In this document: piece after piece, positions 16,181 to 25,068 of the stretch
How positions within the stretch are numbered: position 1 is the first letter of the stretch
Layout of the letters: every line of letters begins with the position of its first letter
Source: Treponema sp. UBA3649
Lineage (GTDB): Bacteria; Spirochaetota; Spirochaetia; Treponematales; Treponemataceae
Direction: 5' to 3'
Assembly: GCA_002373325.1 (NCBI GenBank)
Contig: DFKI01000035.1
Location: forward strand, 1 to 49,659
DNA: 49,659 bases
Notes under the pieces: model-generated
The model's database searches: none
Told to the model about the DNA's origin: nothing
The model's input: only the letters and a program-made list of their open reading frames with translations
Translations under genes and position numbers: made by a program

Positions 16181-16696
16181 ATGAGTGAGACAAACGTAAC
16201 ATTGGAAGATTCCTGTCCTTGTGGCAGCGGAAAAAAATATGGTGAGTGCTGTTCCCCCATTTTGACCGGCACTGAAAAGGCAAAGACGGCGGAAGCTCTT
16301 ATGAGGGCCCGTTATACGGCTTATGTCGTGCACAACATTGATTTTATAATCAACACGTGTGAGTCAGGCGAAAAGATTGCGGCGATTGACAGAAAGGCTA
16401 CCGAGGACTGGTCAAACAAGAGCGTGTGGCATGGACTGAAGATTCTGAGAACCGAAAAGGGTACTGAATCCGATGACGAGGGAGTGGTTGAGTTTGAGGC
16501 CACATATACCCAGAAGAACATCCGCGACGTGCACCATGAGATTGGCGGCTTCAAGAAAATCAACGGAGAGTGGTTCTACAGCGAGGGACTTATCCGACCG
16601 ACTACCGTAGTGCGTGAGACCAAAAAGGTGGGACGCAACGAGCCATGTCCTTGTGGAAGCGGAAAAAAGTACAAGAACTGCTGCGGAAAAAACTAG
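16181..16696 (+). CDS. YchJ-family protein with two SEC-C zinc motifs
   Basis: A 171-residue protein of the YchJ/UPF0225 family, length normal. SEC-C zinc-binding motifs sit at both ends: SCPCGSGKKYGECCSP (about residues 11-26) and PCPCGSGKKYKNCCGKN at the C-terminus. Between them is the NTF2-like YchJ middle domain (KTAEALMRARYTAYVVHNIDFII ... HGLKIL ... GVVEFEATY ... HHEIGGFKKINGEWFY). SEC-C motifs bind zinc and often mediate ribosome or SecB/SecA contacts; the family's job is not settled. Promoter elements suggest leaderless translation. rlmB follows 34 bases later. Confidence 0.92.
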   Translation: MSETNVTLEDSCPCGSGKKYGECCSPILTGTEKAKTAEALMRARYTAYVVHNIDFIINTCESGEKIAAIDRKATEDWSNKSVWHGLKILRTEKGTESDDEGVVEFEATYTQKNIRDVHHEIGGFKKINGEWFYSEGLIRPTTVVRETKKVGRNEPCPCGSGKKYKNCCGKN

Positions 16697-16729
16697 CTTA
16701 GGAAAATCTTAAAACGTATGGAGCGCGGG

Positions 16730-17503
16730 ATGTCGGAAAATCTATACACGGGCTTTCATGCGGTGGAGGAGAGACTCAGGGAGTTTGCTTCAAAACCGAA
16801 GTCCGAACTGAAACTTACAGTCTATTACACAAAGCCGGGACCCCGCGTCAAAAAGATTCTTTCCCTTGCACAAAGTGCCTCAATCCCATGTTTGGAACTT
16901 TCGCAGGCTGATTTGGACAAAAAGGTCGCCCGACTGCCGGAAACTGCGAGGGATCATCGCGGAATCGTCCTGAGTGTCGAGGGAGAAAAGGAAAAGAGCC
17001 GGAATCTTGTTGATTTTGACCAGTGGCTCAAGGATTGTCCTGAAAATGCCACGGTTCTCATCCTTGACTCCGTGACTGATCCTCACAATGTTGGCGCAAT
17101 CATACGTTCGTGCGATCAGTTCGGTGCTTCCCTTCTTGTCATTCCTGAAAGACGCTCATCCTCCGATGTGCAGGACAATCAGATTATCGCACGTTCTTCG
17201 GCTGGTGCAAGCGCATGGGTAAAGGTCTCGGTGGTCTCAAATCTGACAAGGACCGCACAGATTTTGAAGGAAAACGGATTTTGGGTTTACGCTGCGGATG
17301 CCGGTGGTGTCCCGTTGCAGAAAATCTCCTTTGCGGAAAAAACATGCATCGTTATGGGAAGCGAGGGAAACGGAATCTCACGTCTTCTTTCCCAGACATG
17401 CGACACATCCGTCTCAATCCCGACCTGCGGAAAAATCGACAGTCTGAATGTGTCGGTTGCGGCGGGCGTTCTTCTCTACGAAAGATACCGTCAGTCGTTT
17501 TAA
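16730..17503 (+). CDS. rlmB: TrmH/SpoU-family rRNA 2'-O-methyltransferase (RlmB-like)
   Basis: About 257 residues. An N-terminal substrate-binding domain (LYTGFHAVEERLREF) precedes a SPOUT catalytic domain with the three family motifs: ILDSVTDPHNVGAIIRSCDQFGA (motif 1), CIVMGSEGNGISRLL (motif 2) and VSIPTCGKIDSLNVSVAAGVLLYE (motif 3). RlmB methylates G2251 of 23S rRNA; another TrmH-family target is possible. GGAG six bases upstream of the ATG at 16730 supports this start over the ATG at 16718. It probably shares a transcript with the YchJ-like gene. Confidence 0.9.
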   Translation: MSENLYTGFHAVEERLREFASKPKSELKLTVYYTKPGPRVKKILSLAQSASIPCLELSQADLDKKVARLPETARDHRGIVLSVEGEKEKSRNLVDFDQWLKDCPENATVLILDSVTDPHNVGAIIRSCDQFGASLLVIPERRSSSDVQDNQIIARSSAGASAWVKVSVVSNLTRTAQILKENGFWVYAADAGGVPLQKISFAEKTCIVMGSEGNGISRLLSQTCDTSVSIPTCGKIDSLNVSVAAGVLLYERYRQSF

Positions 17504-17537
17504 GATTGATTTTATTAGCTCCAATTTCGACTTTTAC

Positions 17538-17633
17538 AAAACAATGTCATTCCCACGCCACGACGCGGGAATCCCTAGTAAAAGGGATTGCCGGATCAAG
17601 TCCGGCAATGACAAATTCCTGGAAAATTTACAA
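17538..17633. repeat. Two palindromic AATGACA-type elements
   Basis: ATGTCATTCCCACGCC with GACGCGGGAATCCC (about 17543-17575) is followed by ATTGCCGGATCAAGTCCGGCAATGACA (about 17589-17615). The two palindromes have unrelated arms (CCCGC and CCGGA) but share the constant TGTCATT/AATGACA edge with the other clusters. Confidence 0.8.
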
Positions 17634-17696
17634 TGAGTGTGAAACTTGATGTTCAGGTTATTAAAACAAACTTAAATTGTGTACAATTATTTTTGC

Positions 17697-17725
17697 TTGA
17701 CAAGTTACCGGTCCTGTGGTAGACT
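17697..17725 (+). promoter_or_regulatory. Promoter of ptsI, extended -10, leaderless layout
   Basis: TTGACA (17697-17702), 17 bases, TAGACT (17720-17725) with an upstream TGG extension. The ptsI ATG at 17733 is eight bases after the -10 box ends and lacks a Shine-Dalgarno, so transcription should begin at or one base before the start codon. Confidence 0.75.
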
Positions 17726-17732
17726 TTAAAAT

Positions 17733-19439
17733 ATGAACATTCTTTTAGGCATATCCGCAGCCGGTGGCATGGGGATTGGCAAGGCCTTTATCTTGCCGGA
17801 AACACAGGAAAGAGTTATACCAAAAAGACGTATCACCGATGAGCAGGTTCTACCTGAGCAGCAGAGATTCCGTGATGCTTCGGTCAAAATTTACGACCAG
17901 ATTGAAGCACACTTAAACAATCAGGATACGTCCGACCTGCAGAATGTCATTTTCGAAACCTATCTCCTCATGGTAACGGATCCTGTCTTCACTCAGGAAG
18001 TGATTGATGCCGTCGCCAATGATAAATACAATATTGAATACACCTTAAATATTAAAACCGAAGAATATGCGAACAGGCTCAGAAACAGCGGAAACGAATA
18101 TCTTGCGGAAAGGGCACAGGACATTGAGGATGTTTTCGGTCGTGTGCTTGACGAGCTTCTGGACTACCATCAGTTCAACATCGATGAAGTTCCGGACGGT
18201 GCTGTAATCGTTGCGAAGACCATGAAGACCAGCGACACCGTAATCCTTGGAAAGAGAAACATTGCGGGGCTGGCTTTGACCGAGGGGGGAGTCGCAAGTC
18301 ACGTTGCCATCCTTGCAAGGAGTTACGGAATCCCGGCGGTCGTGGGCATTGAGGATGTCGTGAACCAGGTGGAGCAGGGCGAGGAGCTGATTGTTGACGG
18401 CCAGCTCGGTGAGGTGCTTAAAAGTCCGGATGTCGCCACGGTAACGGAATATCTTGCGAAGATTGCGTCGGAGGAAAAATACAGGGCGGTTCTGAAAAAA
18501 CTCAGGGACCAGCCTGCCCAAACCGAGGACGGAACAAGGTTCAAACTCTATGCGAACATTGGAACCCCGGAAGAAGCGAAACTTGCCCTTGAGGAAGGTG
18601 CTGACGGAATCGGTCTTTTCAGGACGGAATTCCTTTTTATGAACGAGATAAAAAAAATCAGCGAGGAAGGAGGCGCTCTCTCAGGTTCATTGAGCGAGGA
18701 AATCCAGTTCCAGGCATACAAGGAAGTTCTTGAGACGATGGGAGACAAGCCCGTTACAATCCGCACTCTGGATGCTGGAGGGGACAAACTCATACACAGC
18801 AAGGAATTTCCCGCCCTTGACGAAAAGAATCCTCTCATGGGACTGCGCGCAATCAGGCTCTCTCTTTACTCACCGAAGATTTTCAGGACACAGCTCCGTG
18901 CTCTTTACCGGGCATCGGTTTACGGAAACCTTCGCATTCTCCTTCCCTTGATTACCGATGTCTCTCAGGTGGAGACCGTACTTGGAATCGCACGCGGCAT
19001 ACAGATGAGCTTAAAATCGGAGGGAATCGCATTCAATCCTGACGTGCCCATCGGAATTATGATTGAGACTGCTGCGGCTGCAATCTGCTCTGACTGTCTC
19101 GCAAAAAAATCGGCGTTCTTTTCACTCGGGACCAACGACCTCACCCAGTACACAATCGGGATTGACAGGGAAAATCCTGCGGTCGCCCCCAACTACAATG
19201 AATTCCATCTTGCCGTTCTCCGTCTTATCCAGCAGTCCATCCAGAACGCAAAAAAAGAGAACATCAGCGTCTCCGCGTGTGGTGAGATGGCGGGCCGGAA
19301 AGAAAGCGTCATAATCCTTGCCGGAATGGGAGTCCGTGAGCTGAGCATGTCACCCAAGCAGATTCCAATCATCAAGGAAACTCTTTCCCGCTTTACGATA
19401 AAGGAACTGGAGAACATCTCAAGCCGCTCGCTTTACTGA
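17733..19439 (+). CDS. ptsI: PTS Enzyme I (phosphoenolpyruvate-protein phosphotransferase)
   Basis: A 568-residue Enzyme I, the usual length. It transfers phosphate from PEP to HPr. The active-site histidine is His190 in GGVASHVAILARSYGIPAVVG. The PEP-binding C-terminal barrel shows DGIGLFRTEFLFM, TIRTLDAGGDK, GLRAIRLSL, IGIMIETAAA, FFSLGTNDLTQYT and SACGEMAGRKE with the late catalytic Cys. No HPr, EIIA or permease is in the window, so it may serve a regulatory phosphorelay (as proposed in treponemes lacking sugar permeases) or act with a PTS elsewhere. Translation is predicted to be leaderless. apbE begins three bases after the stop, implying co-transcription. Confidence 0.96.
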   Translation: MNILLGISAAGGMGIGKAFILPETQERVIPKRRITDEQVLPEQQRFRDASVKIYDQIEAHLNNQDTSDLQNVIFETYLLMVTDPVFTQEVIDAVANDKYNIEYTLNIKTEEYANRLRNSGNEYLAERAQDIEDVFGRVLDELLDYHQFNIDEVPDGAVIVAKTMKTSDTVILGKRNIAGLALTEGGVASHVAILARSYGIPAVVGIEDVVNQVEQGEELIVDGQLGEVLKSPDVATVTEYLAKIASEEKYRAVLKKLRDQPAQTEDGTRFKLYANIGTPEEAKLALEEGADGIGLFRTEFLFMNEIKKISEEGGALSGSLSEEIQFQAYKEVLETMGDKPVTIRTLDAGGDKLIHSKEFPALDEKNPLMGLRAIRLSLYSPKIFRTQLRALYRASVYGNLRILLPLITDVSQVETVLGIARGIQMSLKSEGIAFNPDVPIGIMIETAAAAICSDCLAKKSAFFSLGTNDLTQYTIGIDRENPAVAPNYNEFHLAVLRLIQQSIQNAKKENISVSACGEMAGRKESVIILAGMGVRELSMSPKQIPIIKETLSRFTIKELENISSRSLY

Positions 19440-19441
19440 AA

Positions 19442-20458
19442 ATGAGGCTTCCGAATCTGATTTTTAAACGGATTTCCAATCTGATTTTCCGCGCGTCACT
19501 TCCGTTTCTTTTTTTTCTCCTGATTTCATGCGGCTCTTCGAACTCCACTTTTACCTGGGAGGCTTTGGGAACTTCATGCACGGTGACACTTTTTGAATCC
19601 GGAGCAGATAAAATCCATTCGGAGATTCTCATGCGGATTTCTGAGATTGACTCAATGTTCAGCGTGAACAAAAAAGACTCCGACATTTCAAAGGTGAATG
19701 AAAACGCGGGTGTCGCATCTGTTGCAGTTCATGCAGATGTTGCGGAGGTACTTTCCTTTGCCCTTGAGATTGCAGAAAAAAGCTGCGGGGCATTCGATCC
19801 GAGTGTCGGTCCTTTGGTTCGGCTTTGGGGAATCAACACTGAGAACGCGAGGGTTCCTTCCGACTCTGAGATTGAAACTGCGAGGTCCCTGGTGGATTGG
19901 AAAAAGGTTCGTCTGGAAGGGCGGGAAGTTTTTCTTGAGGAAAAAGGCATGTCTCTTGATTTGGGCGGAATCGCGAAGGGATATGCGGCTGACGAGATTG
20001 TGAGAATCCTTGAAAAGCACAGGGTGAAAAGAGCCGTAATTGATTTGGGCGGAAACATCTATGTATATGGAAGAAAAAAGAACGGGGAGGCATGGAGAGT
20101 CGGAGTAAGAAATCCGCGTGAAAAAGACGGGAATCCGATTTTGACTCTCCGCCTTGATGAGTCTGGTTCAGTCGTCACAAGCGGAGTCTACGAGAGATTT
20201 TTTGAAAGGGACGGAAAAATCTACCATCACATTTTGGATCCAAAAAGCGGTCGTCCATCCAACTCAGGCATTTTAAGCGTGACGATTGTGGATTCTTCGT
20301 CCATGAGAGCAGACGCATTGAGCACGACGGCATTCATTTTAGGCCCCGAGAGATTTCAAGAGCTTTTTAAAAGCGGCGCTATTTTTATTGACGAGAATCT
20401 TTCGGTAAAAATATGCGGTTCAGTTCCCGCTTCTGCTCATCTGTTTTTGGGCACTTGA
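19442..20458 (+). CDS. apbE: FAD:protein FMN transferase lipoprotein (ApbE/Ftp)
   Basis: A 338-residue lipoprotein with lipobox LISCGSS (Cys about 29). ApbE motifs are clear: SCTVTLFE, FSVNKKDSDISKVNENAG, FDPSVGPLVRLWG, LDLGGIAKGYAADEIV, AVIDLGGNIYVYG, SGVYERFFERDGKIYHHILDPKSG and SSSMRADALSTTAFILG with the metal-binding Asp. It attaches FMN from FAD to threonine in flavoproteins such as RNF or NQR subunits, and in T. pallidum an Ftp of this family is a periplasmic lipoprotein. It follows ptsI by two bases. Its 3' end overlaps the convergent aldo/keto reductase gene by 22 bases. Confidence 0.94.
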   Translation: MRLPNLIFKRISNLIFRASLPFLFFLLISCGSSNSTFTWEALGTSCTVTLFESGADKIHSEILMRISEIDSMFSVNKKDSDISKVNENAGVASVAVHADVAEVLSFALEIAEKSCGAFDPSVGPLVRLWGINTENARVPSDSEIETARSLVDWKKVRLEGREVFLEEKGMSLDLGGIAKGYAADEIVRILEKHRVKRAVIDLGGNIYVYGRKKNGEAWRVGVRNPREKDGNPILTLRLDESGSVVTSGVYERFFERDGKIYHHILDPKSGRPSNSGILSVTIVDSSSMRADALSTTAFILGPERFQELFKSGAIFIDENLSVKICGSVPASAHLFLGT

Positions 20459-21642
20459 TTTTCTCCCCTCAGCATGAATTTTTTTCCGATGGCCATAATC
20501 GGCTTCACGTACCAGGGGCGCAAATCCTTGTCGGCTTTTTTGAGCATCTCTCGGATTTGGATGCTTTGGGGACAGTGTTTCTCGCATTTTCCGCATCCCA
20601 CGCAGGCAGTCGCATAAACAGAGTCGCGCCTTAGAAGGGTTGTCTGGAAATAGTCCTGCATTCCCGAAACTTTGGACTCCGAGTACATGAGGTTCCATCC
20701 GCGGAAGATACCCGGAATGTCGATTCCCTTGGGGCATGGCATACAATATTTGCATCCTGTGCAGGGTACTTTTTCTGTCCTCTTGATTTCACCCTTTATT
20801 TTTTCTATGAAATCAAAGTCCTCCTTTGTAAAATGTCCTGCCTCTGCCTCAGATGCGATGCGGCAATTCTCCCTCACCATCTCCACGCTGTTCATGCCTG
20901 AAAGAACGCAGGTCACTTCGCTCTGATTAAAAAGCCATCGGAATCCCCACTCGGCGGCGGACCATTTGTGCGGGTGTGAGGCAATCATCTTTTTGGCGGA
21001 GTCCGGAAGAAGTCCCACGAGTTTTCCACCGCGCAAGGGTTCCATAATCATCACGGGAATTCCTTTTGCGGCTGCTGCTTTAAGTCCGTCCACACCGGCT
21101 TGGGAGACCTCATCAAGATAGTTGTACTGAATCAGGCAGGAGTCCCATTCGTAGTCGTCAAGAATTTTTTTGAACATTTCCGTCGTGCCGTGGAAGGAAA
21201 ATCCGATGTTTTTGATTTTGCCCTCCGTTTTTTTTTGCGAAATCCATTCTTCAATTCCGAGCGACTTGAGCTTTTCCCACTGTGAGAAATCCGTCAGATG
21301 GTGCATAAGATAATAGTCCACAAAATCAGTACGCAGCCGGGAGAGTTGTTCTGAAAAATATTTTTCTATGGCATTTTTGCTTGAAATCAAATACTGCGGA
21401 AGTTTCGTCGCAATCTTGATTTTGTCCCGGAGCTGATTTTTCTCCACAATCTGACCCAGTGCAGCCTCGCTTCCCGTGTAGATATAGGCCGTGTCAAAAT
21501 AATTTATGCCTTCTTCAACCGCGGTAAGAATCTCTTTTTCCGCTTTTTCCAAATCTATTCGGCCTGCCTTTGTTGAAAAACGCATGCAACCGTAACCCAA
21601 AAGAGAGACATCCTCTCCGCCCTTATTTTTTCTGTACTGCAT
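20437..21642 (-). CDS. Aldo/keto reductase with C-terminal 4Fe-4S ferredoxin domain
   Basis: A 401-residue two-domain protein. The N-terminal aldo/keto reductase barrel has GYGCMRF, DTAYIYTGSEAALG (catalytic Tyr), IKIATKLP, VDYYLMHHL (catalytic His) and PVMIMEPLRGGKLV. The C-terminal domain adds CTGCKYCMPCPKGIDIPGIF and CVGCGKCEKHCPQSIQIREM, two 4Fe-4S motifs. This architecture is common in strict anaerobes; the natural substrate is unknown and electrons may come from ferredoxin rather than NADPH. AGGA precedes the ATG. It overlaps the end of apbE on the other strand. Confidence 0.93.
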   Translation of the reverse strand: MQYRKNKGGEDVSLLGYGCMRFSTKAGRIDLEKAEKEILTAVEEGINYFDTAYIYTGSEAALGQIVEKNQLRDKIKIATKLPQYLISSKNAIEKYFSEQLSRLRTDFVDYYLMHHLTDFSQWEKLKSLGIEEWISQKKTEGKIKNIGFSFHGTTEMFKKILDDYEWDSCLIQYNYLDEVSQAGVDGLKAAAAKGIPVMIMEPLRGGKLVGLLPDSAKKMIASHPHKWSAAEWGFRWLFNQSEVTCVLSGMNSVEMVRENCRIASEAEAGHFTKEDFDFIEKIKGEIKRTEKVPCTGCKYCMPCPKGIDIPGIFRGWNLMYSESKVSGMQDYFQTTLLRRDSVYATACVGCGKCEKHCPQSIQIREMLKKADKDLRPWYVKPIMAIGKKFMLRGENQVPKNR

Positions 21643-21793
21643 AATAATTTCCTATTTAAATATAAATCACATTTTCGATTTTTTGTGAAGACGTGACGCG
21701 GACTTATCGTACAAATTGTGCAAATTCGCAAAATGGGATGACAAAATGCGAAAAGTGATTTACAATTATAAAATAAAAAAAGTGAGGTTGTGT

Positions 21794-23470
21794 ATGATGA
21801 AAGTTTTTAGGAATTTAGTTTATGTGCTTTTTGCGTTTGGGTTGCTTGTCTCATGCGACTCGGATTTTGTTTACACTGGAGACGGTGTTGCAATCAGCAA
21901 GGCGAATTTTCCGGACGCGACGTTCAGAAATTACATCAAGAGGACTTTTGACACTGACGGTGACGGAGGATTGAGCGCGGATGAGATTGAGAGGGCAAGA
22001 AACGTACACTGCGAGAATATGGGAATCAAATCCGTGAAGGGGATTGAATTTCTTACCGAGCTTCGCGGACTCTGGTGCCTGAACAATCACATTTCGGACT
22101 GGAATCTTTCCGGGAACCCGCATCTCAAGGGAATTTGGTGCTCGCACAATGATTTCAAATCGCTTGACTTTTCCGCTTGTCCTGAGCTTGAATGGGTCTA
22201 CTGCTTCAACTGCAAGCTTGAGTCCCTGAACTTAAGGAACAATCCTGAACTCGCATATCTTGAGTGCAATGCGAATCCTAACCTGCGCTCCATTGACCTG
22301 AGCCAAAATCCCAAACTGGAGAATCTTTTTTGCAGCGAATGCTCACTCACGTCCCTTGACCTTTCAGCGAATCCCATGCTTTGCGAACTTGCGGCATTCA
22401 AGAACAAACTTAGCTCCATTGATTTTTCCGGCAACAGAAATCTCAAGCGTCTCGACATCTGGTACAATGAGAATCTCGGCGACGTGGACATCAGTATGCT
22501 TTCGGGGCTCCAGTATTATAATTGCGCGAAAAACAACGTGACGAGGCTTGACATGAGAAACAATCCTGAGCTGATGAAACTTGTGTGCAGTTACAACGAC
22601 GGGCTTTCGTATCTTAATCTTCGTGAGAATCCCAGGCTTTCGTACCTTGACCTTCAGTGTGATGTGAGTCTTTCCGCGCTGGACATTTCTGAAAATCCGA
22701 AGCTCTATCACCTGTATGCGTTTGGTCTGAGAGTTCCTTCAATTGATATAAGCCGGAACAGCCGTCTTTTGAAAACGCTCAGAAATGGAACTTACCGGGA
22801 TGAGCCTCAGAACGGGGATGTCCACTCCTTCACTTTGGATTTTGGAGGAAGCGGAGATCCCTTTGACGAGTTAAAGCATGAGCTTGCTTTGGACAATGGT
22901 GTGAATGTCATTACTGATTCAGGCACTCCGAGTGATGTTCCCGACAGCTATATCAAAATATCCGACGGACATTCCCCATCGGAGGACTTTGCGACAAGGG
23001 GAGAGGCAATCGCGGCTCTTTATGAAAAGGCGGGAAGACCTTCGGTAAGGGGCTCATCCAGATTCACCGACATCTCATCGTCACCTTATGAGGCGGCAAT
23101 CAAGTGGGGGGAGCAAAATAAAATCTGCTTCGGATATCAGGCCGTCTGTTCTGACACATTTTGTCCGGAAGAGATGATAAACCGGGAAGATTTTGCCCTC
23201 ATGGCACACAGGTTCGCCGGCTACAAGAGATTGGGAACCGCTTTTGACTACGGAAGGACTGACTGGTTCGATGATTTTTACGACATAGATTTTTACGGAT
23301 GGGGAGCCTTTACCTGGGCGATGCAATGGGAGGTTTTAAAGCCGACAGGAAATTACTGCTACCCCCACGGAAGAATGACGAGAGATGAGCTTGCGTACAG
23401 TGTGGAAAAAATCTTCCACTTGAGTGACAGCGCGTCTTATTCCGAGAGGGTGAACGGAAACGGGGAGTGA
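21794..23470 (+). CDS. LRR surface lipoprotein with EF-hand and SLH-like tail
   Basis: About 558 residues; GTGAGG precedes two adjacent ATGs (21794 and 21797). The signal ends FGLLVSCDSD (lipobox). Then comes an EF-hand-like loop DTDGDGGLSADEIERA, and about a dozen leucine-rich repeats of roughly 21 residues with the pattern L..L.C..N.L.SLDLS.NP.L, similar to bacterial LrrA-like adhesins. The last 150 residues (RGEAIAALYEKAGRPS ... INREDFALMAHRFAGYKRL ... WAMQWEVLKPTGNYCYPHGRMTRDELAYSVEKIFHL) resemble S-layer homology repeats. Likely an exposed binding protein. The long upstream extension of the frame (from 21716) lacks a ribosome site. Confidence 0.88.
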   Translation: MMKVFRNLVYVLFAFGLLVSCDSDFVYTGDGVAISKANFPDATFRNYIKRTFDTDGDGGLSADEIERARNVHCENMGIKSVKGIEFLTELRGLWCLNNHISDWNLSGNPHLKGIWCSHNDFKSLDFSACPELEWVYCFNCKLESLNLRNNPELAYLECNANPNLRSIDLSQNPKLENLFCSECSLTSLDLSANPMLCELAAFKNKLSSIDFSGNRNLKRLDIWYNENLGDVDISMLSGLQYYNCAKNNVTRLDMRNNPELMKLVCSYNDGLSYLNLRENPRLSYLDLQCDVSLSALDISENPKLYHLYAFGLRVPSIDISRNSRLLKTLRNGTYRDEPQNGDVHSFTLDFGGSGDPFDELKHELALDNGVNVITDSGTPSDVPDSYIKISDGHSPSEDFATRGEAIAALYEKAGRPSVRGSSRFTDISSSPYEAAIKWGEQNKICFGYQAVCSDTFCPEEMINREDFALMAHRFAGYKRLGTAFDYGRTDWFDDFYDIDFYGWGAFTWAMQWEVLKPTGNYCYPHGRMTRDELAYSVEKIFHLSDSASYSERVNGNGE

Positions 23471-23528
23471 GTGTTTTAGGGCTGACAGTGTTTTGCACCG
23501 CCAGCCTGCATTTGGAAATCTGATTCAA

Positions 23529-24641
23529 TCAGTAAATCACATCGTCGCCCAAATCTTCCGCATCGTTTCTGCCAAGGACAATCTCGCCGTTTTTAGAAAG
23601 CTTCTCAAGAATCTTCGCCATGGCATCCTGTGCCTCATACACGTCGGACCTTCGAATGGGACCCATGTACTCCATGTCTTCCTTTAGCATCGCGGCTGCA
23701 CGGCGGGACATGTTTCTGAAAATCTTTTCCTTGACCTCATTGTCTGTATCTTTAAGTCCCCTTGCGAGCATCTGTGCGTCAACCTCACGGAGAAATTTCT
23801 GCGCGTCCCTGTCGCCGATGTACTTGATGTCCTGGAATTTTATGTAGCTTCTCTCAAGCACTTCCCTGAGCTCGTCCCTGTACTCCACGATGAGCCTTGC
23901 AAAAATGCGTCTTCTCGCGTCGTCCCCGATTTTGATAAAATCATCATGCAGGGAGTTTTCATAAAAGCCGTATTCTGTGCCGCCAAGAACTTTCCGCGCA
24001 AAATATCTTCCGATTGTTTTTTCAATCTCGTCAATCAAGTCTGCCTCAATGCCGCAGAGATTGTATGTGTCCTCCGTGCAGAACTCGTTTTCGGGGGAAT
24101 CACCACGGAAAAAATCATCGTCATCATCATCCGATTTTTCATCCGTTTTTTCAGGCTCAATTTTTTTCTTTTCCTCAAGGATATAGTTTCCGAGCACGGC
24201 ACGGTTTTCCTGTGTTTTCTCTATGCACTCGCGCACGTGTTTTTTGACCAGCTCCATTGACCTCTCAAAGTCTCCGCTTACTCCGGGTGTGATCGCGGAA
24301 GGCATTTTTATCTCTCCTTTTTCAAAAAGGGATTTCAGCGTGGAGACGACCTTTTCCCTTGCGTCCACGACAGACTGGGGCATCTCGAAGTCGCTTAAAT
24401 CATGCTCCAAGTCATTCTCGTCATAACCCGCGGCCTTTTTGATTTCCTCATCGGTCTTTTTCACGAGGGGACCGAAATTTCTCGCGTCATCCTCCGCCAT
24501 CGCCTCCTTGATTGCCTCAACTATGGCATAATTGTTTTCTGTCCAGCTCAGGGCCAGAGCCAAATCCTCCGTCCTGATTGACTTCAAAAAAGTCTTCCTG
24601 TCTTGCTCGCTCAGATTTCTGAGAATTATCAGTGGGTGCAT
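23529..24641 (-). CDS. fliG: FliG-family flagellar switch protein paralogue
   Basis: A 370-residue FliG homologue. The C-terminal half carries the FliG core: FQDIKYIGDRDAQKFLREVDAQMLARGLK, NMSRRAAAMLKEDMEYMGPIRRSDVYEAQDAMAKILEKL and the GEIVLGRND end. The N-terminal half is diverged and an acidic insert (SDDDDDDFFRGDSPE, about residues 174-188) separates two segments. Spirochaetes typically encode two FliG proteins, and this divergent form resembles a FliG1-type rather than the main rotor FliG2. Its role would be in the flagellar switch complex or motor assembly. AAGGAG precedes the ATG. No other flagellar genes lie nearby, so it stands alone beside a chemoreceptor. Confidence 0.85.
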   Translation of the reverse strand: MHPLIILRNLSEQDRKTFLKSIRTEDLALALSWTENNYAIVEAIKEAMAEDDARNFGPLVKKTDEEIKKAAGYDENDLEHDLSDFEMPQSVVDAREKVVSTLKSLFEKGEIKMPSAITPGVSGDFERSMELVKKHVRECIEKTQENRAVLGNYILEEKKKIEPEKTDEKSDDDDDDFFRGDSPENEFCTEDTYNLCGIEADLIDEIEKTIGRYFARKVLGGTEYGFYENSLHDDFIKIGDDARRRIFARLIVEYRDELREVLERSYIKFQDIKYIGDRDAQKFLREVDAQMLARGLKDTDNEVKEKIFRNMSRRAAAMLKEDMEYMGPIRRSDVYEAQDAMAKILEKLSKNGEIVLGRNDAEDLGDDVIY

Positions 24642-24666
24642 AATCCGTTCTCCTTGATTCTCTTAT

Positions 24667-24857
24667 ATATGGGTAAATGCCGAGTTTAATCTGATTTAAT
24701 AAAAATTGGCTATCAGCGAGAACCCTGCGTGAAAAAACGGCTCGTTTGAAGCTACGCTACGAATACCGCGCTACGCTTGTGCAGATGTTTTTTCCCTCAG
24801 GAACCTCGCTTACACCAATTTTGCATACATTAAAAAAACTCGGCCTTCTACCTATAT
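24667..24857. repeat. Long imperfect inverted repeat between fliG and the duplicated promoter
   Basis: The arms 24667-24727 and 24800-24857 are inverted copies: ATATGGGTA with TACCTATAT, GCCGAGTTT with AACTCGGC, AAATTGG with CCAATTT, and AGCGAG with CTCGCT. An inner stem pairs TGAAAAAAC with GTTTTTTC, and CTACGCT is directly repeated near the centre (24752-24775). The 190-base structure contains no credible gene. It could be a miniature transposable element or a structured transcript element; neither is established. Confidence 0.65.
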
Positions 24858-24934
24858 TATTACTATAGCGTCAAAAGTCCGGGAAGTAAAGAAAAAAAAA
24901 ATCTGTCCATGCAATTTTAATTAGGAGCAAAAAT

Positions 24935-25066
24935 TTGACAAGAGGGAATTTGTGTGAGATAATTGAAGAAAGATTCAAAATCAAATTCGAGGCATGGGGA
25001 GAATATGGACAATCTAAAAAAAACACAAGCCGCTGGCTGTTCTTGATGATTTTCGCGGAAAGACTT
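24935..25066 (+). pseudogene. Duplicated promoter and 5' fragment of the acyl-CoA synthetase gene
   Basis: This stretch repeats 28236-28370, which holds the promoter and first codons of the acyl-CoA synthetase gene. Shared are TTGACA, 17 bases, GATAAT (24935-24963), a GGGGAG ribosome site, ATGGACAATCTAAAAAAA, and CACAAGCCGCTGGCTG plus TTCTTGATGATTTTCG. One extra A in the run after ATGGACAATCT shifts the frame, so it cannot encode the enzyme. The match stops at the end of the MCP gene (stop at 25069, opposite strand). Transcription from this promoter would run antisense through the 3' part of the MCP gene. Confidence 0.85.
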
Positions 25067-25068
25067 TT

